This document shows positions 7,456 through 10,382 of a stretch of DNA of 10,382 nucleotides, in pieces (within the stretch, counting starts at the first letter, position 1; each line of letters opens with the position of its first letter). The translations under genes and the position numbers were made by a program. Source of the DNA: an uncultured bacterium (lineage in GTDB: Bacteria; UBP6; UBA1177; JAKLFG01); the NCBI GenBank assembly GCA_938048925.1, contig CALITV010000249.1, forward strand, positions 1-10,382. Direction: 5' to 3'. The notes under the pieces are model-generated. The model was not told where the DNA came from. It ran no database searches and saw only the letters and a program-made list of their open reading frames with translations.

Positions 7456-8334
7456 ATGGTGCGTATCGGTGTGGTCGGAGTTCCGGGCGGATGGTCGTCC
7501 GAACTGATGGTTGATGCTTTTCGGAAGAAAGCGCGTGCGGTCTCGCTCATTGATATGCGCCGCGTTCGGTTTGATTCGGCGCGCCGGACCATTCTCTTCG
7601 AAGGAAGCGACCTTATGAAATTCGACGCGATCGTCATCCGCAAACTGGGGCCGCGCTATCATCCCGATCTGCTCGACCGGATCGAGATGCTCAGTCTGGT
7701 CGAGGAGCGGGGGCTCCGGGTCTATTCCCGCCCCAAACGCCTCGTGCGGGTCATTGATCGTCTTTCCAATACCATGCTCCTGCGTCTTGCCGCCCTGCCG
7801 ACACCTCCCACCGTTATCACCGAGGACATTGAGCAGGCGGCACAGGCAATTCGGTCGTTCGGGATAGCGGTACTCAAACCCCTTTACACTTCGAAGGCAC
7901 AAGGCATGGTGGTGATCGGATCTGACGATCCCGCTCTCGAAGAGCGTATCACCCGCTTCCGTGCAGAAGGAAATACGACAATCTATGTGCAACAGATGGC
8001 AAAAACGAGCGGGAAGGACATCTCGCTGGTTTTTTTCGGTCAACGGTTCATCGCCGCCTATGCTCGGGTCAAGGAAGAGGATGCCGAGAACCGGCTGTTG
8101 ACGCCGGGCGGCCGGTACGAGAATTACGAGCCGTCGGCGCACATGCTCGATATCGCAAAGCGGGCTCAGTATATCTTCAATCTGCACTATACGGTGGTTG
8201 ATATGGTTGAAACGCCAAGCGGCCCGCTCATCCTGCAGGTGTCGGCTCTCGGCGGTTTCCGTGGCATGATGGAGGGGTGCGGTATAGACCCGGCCACCCG
8301 CTACGCCGACTACATTCTGTCGCGTCTCAAGTAA
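7456..8334 (+). CDS. GAK-system-type ATP-grasp enzyme (RimK/glutathione synthetase-like)
   Basis: A 292-residue ATP-grasp ligase-like protein. ATG 7456 is preferred because it gives MVRIGVVGVPGGWSSE, the characteristic opening of the 'ATP-grasp enzyme, GAK system' family; a TTG at 7429 would add nine residues without a ribosome site. Family-like segments follow in order: FDAIVIRKLGPRYHPDLLDR (56-75), a hinge with VIDRLSNTMLLR (89-100), the ATP-binding strand AVLKPLYTSKAQGMVV (128-143, Lys131), a second-lobe core IYVQQM (166-171) and AAYARV (190-195), VVDMVETPSGPL (237-248), and LQVSALGGFRGMMEG (250-264). ATP-grasp enzymes join a carboxylate to an amine or thiol through an acyl-phosphate; the GAK family's substrate is, to my knowledge, unknown. 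Oddity: where RimK-like enzymes have the Mg-binding Glu and Asn of EVN, this protein reads QVS. Other GAK partners (HprK-related kinases, amphi-Trp, CofD-like proteins) are not in the window. It sits 93 bases after ppx on the same strand. Confidence 0.85.
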   Translation: MVRIGVVGVPGGWSSELMVDAFRKKARAVSLIDMRRVRFDSARRTILFEGSDLMKFDAIVIRKLGPRYHPDLLDRIEMLSLVEERGLRVYSRPKRLVRVIDRLSNTMLLRLAALPTPPTVITEDIEQAAQAIRSFGIAVLKPLYTSKAQGMVVIGSDDPALEERITRFRAEGNTTIYVQQMAKTSGKDISLVFFGQRFIAAYARVKEEDAENRLLTPGGRYENYEPSAHMLDIAKRAQYIFNLHYTVVDMVETPSGPLILQVSALGGFRGMMEGCGIDPATRYADYILSRLK

Positions 8335-8349
8335 CCCCAAAGGGGAAGA

Positions 8350-10176
8350 TCAGAACACACTCCACGCAAGGTGATCGGGAGAACCTTTCGCCCGTTTTTT
8401 GATTTCGGAAAGGGCGCGATCGAGTCGTTCGGGGATCAACGCTTCGGTTCGGTTCTTGACAAACAATATCGAGGCACTCGCCGTCAAAAGGGGAAATCGG
8501 CGGCGTACTCCGTCGCGATCCGTCGAAATGACGGATCCTCGTTCGCGATCCTCGACGGAGTAGAGACTGCGGACATCGTTGGCGAACTTTTCGACCATCT
8601 CGGAAACGAAGGTTACGCAAAACATCTCGTCGGTTTCGTCCCGTGCGGTGAGCGCTGCGAAGAAATCGTCGCCTCCTATGTGGCCGACAAACATCTCCCG
8701 TTTGGAACGGAAGGTGTTGAGAATATCGGCGAACATGAGGATGGCGCGATCGCCGACCCGGAACCCGTACAGGTCGTTGAATGGCTTGAAGTTGTCGAAA
8801 TCGAAATAGACGAATACGGGAAGTCGGGCCGTATCCTCCAGTCGTTCTACGATGTGCTCGGTGATGAGCCGATTACCCGGCAGACGGGTGAGCGGGTTCT
8901 GGTCTCGCGCCAGCGCGATGTTTTTTTCGGTGACGATGGAAAGAATCGAGCGCGTCGAGAGGAAGCCGCGGTATCTTCCCCCTTCGGTCACGATGATTCC
9001 TTCGGCATTTTCGTTGAACCGGTAGATTTCGAGTATCTTCTCGATTCGCTGCGATATTTCGGCGACCGGGCGGCGTTGCACAAAATTCTTGACGGCTGCG
9101 GCGACATTGCGATTGAGCAGGATGTCGCGGCCGAATGGGGCGTAGATGAACTCCTTGAGGTCGCTCTCGCGGATGATTCCCTTCGGCTCTCCTCGTTCGT
9201 TGACTACCGGGACGAAGTCGGCCTGTTTGTTGCGCCGAAAATATTCCAGCAGAGCCCGCATGTCGTCACGGGGCAGGGTAATGGGGGGCAACTCCTTCAT
9301 CTGCGAAAGAACATTGTCGATGTCGCGGCTCCGCCCCCGTTGGTTGCGGCGGTTCATCTCACCGACGATGTCGTAACGGCGCATAATCTCCCGGAGGTGC
9401 AGTGTCGGTCGCTGTATGAGAAAACCTTGCGCGTAGTCGCAGCCGATGTCGCGGCAGAGGTGAAAGGCCGCTTCGGTCTCGATTCCTTCCGCTACCACCT
9501 CGACACCGAGCGTGTGTGCAAGGCTGACGACGGTCGCGAGGAAGAGTTTCTTTTTTGCGTCGTTTTCGACATCTTCGATGAAGAATCGGTCTATCTTCAG
9601 GTAGTCCGGTTCGGCTTGGTAGAGCACCTGCAATCCGGAGAATCCTGCGCCGAAATCGTCGAGAGCGATGCGCAGACCGCGGTCCTTTACCCGTTTGAGG
9701 GTGTGGATCATCTCTTCCGGAGATCGGAACTGATAGCGTTCCGAAAGTTCGAAACAGAAAGAACTGCTCGGTATGCCGGTCCGCTCGAGCAAAAGGTCGG
9801 TTTGTCCCGGCTGGTAGTCGGGCATTGCGGTGACGCGGTTGTCCACATTGTAGAACAGCCTCATGTCGGCGGCCAAGCCTGCCTCGGCGAATTTGCGCAT
9901 GGCACGCTCGCGCAGTTTGAGATCAATACCGAACAAAACCCGATCCCGGGCGAGCGCGTCGAAGAAAGCGAGAATGGAAGGGAACCCTTCCTTTTCGGTG
10001 CCGCGCAGAAGCGCTTCGACGCCGATACAATGCCCGGTAACGGTGTGAACAATCGGCTGAAACGCGAAATCGAAACGATCTATGATGAGATCATACATGG
10101 TGTAGTGGTACCCCAGCATCTCGTCGAGTGGTTCGACGCATACATTAGGCAGCCGGAGTTCGCTCTCTATTTCCAT
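8350..10176 (-). CDS. EAL-CBS-CBS-GGDEF cyclic-di-GMP signalling protein
   Basis: A 608-residue cytoplasmic protein with no membrane segment. ATG 10176 has AGGAG six bases upstream. The EAL domain (about 32-268) carries a full phosphodiesterase set: Glu54 of EALLR, Asn110 in FYNVDNR, Glu143 in FELSE, Asp173-Asp174 in LDDFGAGFSG, Lys194 in YLKIDR, Glu230 and Glu233 in VAEGIET, and Gln250 in YAQGF. Two CBS repeats follow (about 295-345, ending PKGIIRESDLKEF, and 358-415, ending YRGFLSTRSIL), probably a nucleotide sensor. A GGDEF domain (about 425-600) has RLPGNRLI, FDFDNFKPFND and the signature GGDDF (501-505) in place of GGDEF. The inhibitory I-site RxxD is missing; the position reads KREM. 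It most likely hydrolyses c-di-GMP under CBS control; cyclase activity is uncertain because GGDDF variants differ. It converges on the ATP-grasp gene with 15 bases between stops and has its own leader of about 100 bases. Confidence 0.93.
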   Translation of the reverse strand: MEIESELRLPNVCVEPLDEMLGYHYTMYDLIIDRFDFAFQPIVHTVTGHCIGVEALLRGTEKEGFPSILAFFDALARDRVLFGIDLKLRERAMRKFAEAGLAADMRLFYNVDNRVTAMPDYQPGQTDLLLERTGIPSSSFCFELSERYQFRSPEEMIHTLKRVKDRGLRIALDDFGAGFSGLQVLYQAEPDYLKIDRFFIEDVENDAKKKLFLATVVSLAHTLGVEVVAEGIETEAAFHLCRDIGCDYAQGFLIQRPTLHLREIMRRYDIVGEMNRRNQRGRSRDIDNVLSQMKELPPITLPRDDMRALLEYFRRNKQADFVPVVNERGEPKGIIRESDLKEFIYAPFGRDILLNRNVAAAVKNFVQRRPVAEISQRIEKILEIYRFNENAEGIIVTEGGRYRGFLSTRSILSIVTEKNIALARDQNPLTRLPGNRLITEHIVERLEDTARLPVFVYFDFDNFKPFNDLYGFRVGDRAILMFADILNTFRSKREMFVGHIGGDDFFAALTARDETDEMFCVTFVSEMVEKFANDVRSLYSVEDRERGSVISTDRDGVRRRFPLLTASASILFVKNRTEALIPERLDRALSEIKKRAKGSPDHLAWSVF

Positions 10177-10277
10177 GCGTCTCTCCTAGCGAGCGGTTCG
10201 CACACGAAGAGAGCATACCGCCGGTTGTCAGAAAGATATGTCCCCTCAATCAAATATCGGTCAGTTGTCGCGGCTGA

Positions 10278-10382
10278 TCACGACTCGTCGGCGACGCCGG
10301 TTGCAAATTCGGTGGTCAACCAGCGGAAGTCATCAATGAGCACGAAGGAGTCTTGCGAACGGTCGTTGGTATCCCAGATCGC
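10278..10382 (-). CDS. C-terminal end of a probable secreted/surface protein (choice-of-anchor-like), partial
   Basis: On the minus strand the frame is open from the window edge to a TGA at 10280-10278, giving 34 codons that end in FATGVADES. The segment AIWDTNDRSQDSFVLIDDFRW resembles the end of choice-of-anchor L-type and related bacterial secreted domains, which close with 'WDT.D...DS.VLIDN..W'. Too little is visible to assign a function. It lies upstream of the c-di-GMP gene on the same strand, with a 101-base gap (10177-10277) in which I see no convincing terminator or promoter. Confidence 0.5.
   Translation of the reverse strand, partial: AIWDTNDRSQDSFVLIDDFRWLTTEFATGVADES

Noticed and set aside
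7393..8340. A 315-codon minus-strand open frame opposite the ATP-grasp gene
   Set aside because: Its translation is rich in His, Arg and Asp without any family resemblance, while the plus strand encodes a full ATP-grasp enzyme.
8335..8345. CCCC-AAA-GGGG as a bidirectional terminator
   Set aside because: The stem is only 4 bp and there is no T-run on either strand.
1..10382. CRISPR array, tRNA, rRNA, insertion sequence or phage genes
   Set aside because: I saw no regularly spaced long repeats, cloverleaf-like sequence, transposase or phage motifs anywhere in the window.

Overview
The window is a gene-dense stretch of a moderately GC-rich genome (about 55-60% G+C by eye). The organism looks like a Gram-negative bacterium with many lipoproteins. 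Two consecutive genes carry clear lipoboxes, one followed by a long acidic surface-type linker. The polyphosphate kinase has a Bacteroidota-like flavour, and the ATP-grasp gene belongs to a family I associate with Deltaproteobacteria-grade and other Proteobacteria. I would guess an uncultured Myxococcota/Bradymonadota-like or similar lineage, with low certainty. I see no tRNA, rRNA, CRISPR array, insertion sequence or other mobile element.

Layout: (1) 2-571 (+), the C-terminal part of a C45-type acyltransferase/hydrolase. (2) 4159-592 (-), a tight three-gene operon: a GT4 glycosyltransferase, a lipoprotein HAD phosphatase (joined by an ATGA stop/start overlap), and a surface-type lipoprotein with a bacterial Ig-like segment and a PHB-depolymerase/feruloyl-esterase-like domain. 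This looks like an envelope or exported set. (3) 4160-4360, a divergent control region with possible back-to-back promoters and a three-unit, 11-bp-period repeat resembling a PHO box. (4) 4361-8334 (+), polyphosphate kinase ppk1, a short exopolyphosphatase ppx (ATGA overlap), then, after about 93 bases containing a perfect 9-bp inverted repeat, an ATP-grasp enzyme of the 'GAK system' type. (5) 10176-8350 (-), an EAL-CBS-CBS-GGDEF cyclic-di-GMP protein with an intact EAL site and a GGDDF signature. (6) 10382-10278 (-), the last 34 codons of a gene that looks like a secreted choice-of-anchor-type protein.

How the genes fit together: Ppk and Ppx make and degrade polyphosphate and are translationally coupled. 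The PHO-box-like repeat suggests phosphate-starvation control. The GAK ATP-grasp enzyme follows on the same strand, so this poorly characterised family may be tied to polyphosphate or phosphate physiology here. That is the most novel point in the window. No gap without a gene exceeds 300 bases. The largest is the roughly 200-base divergent region described as features.
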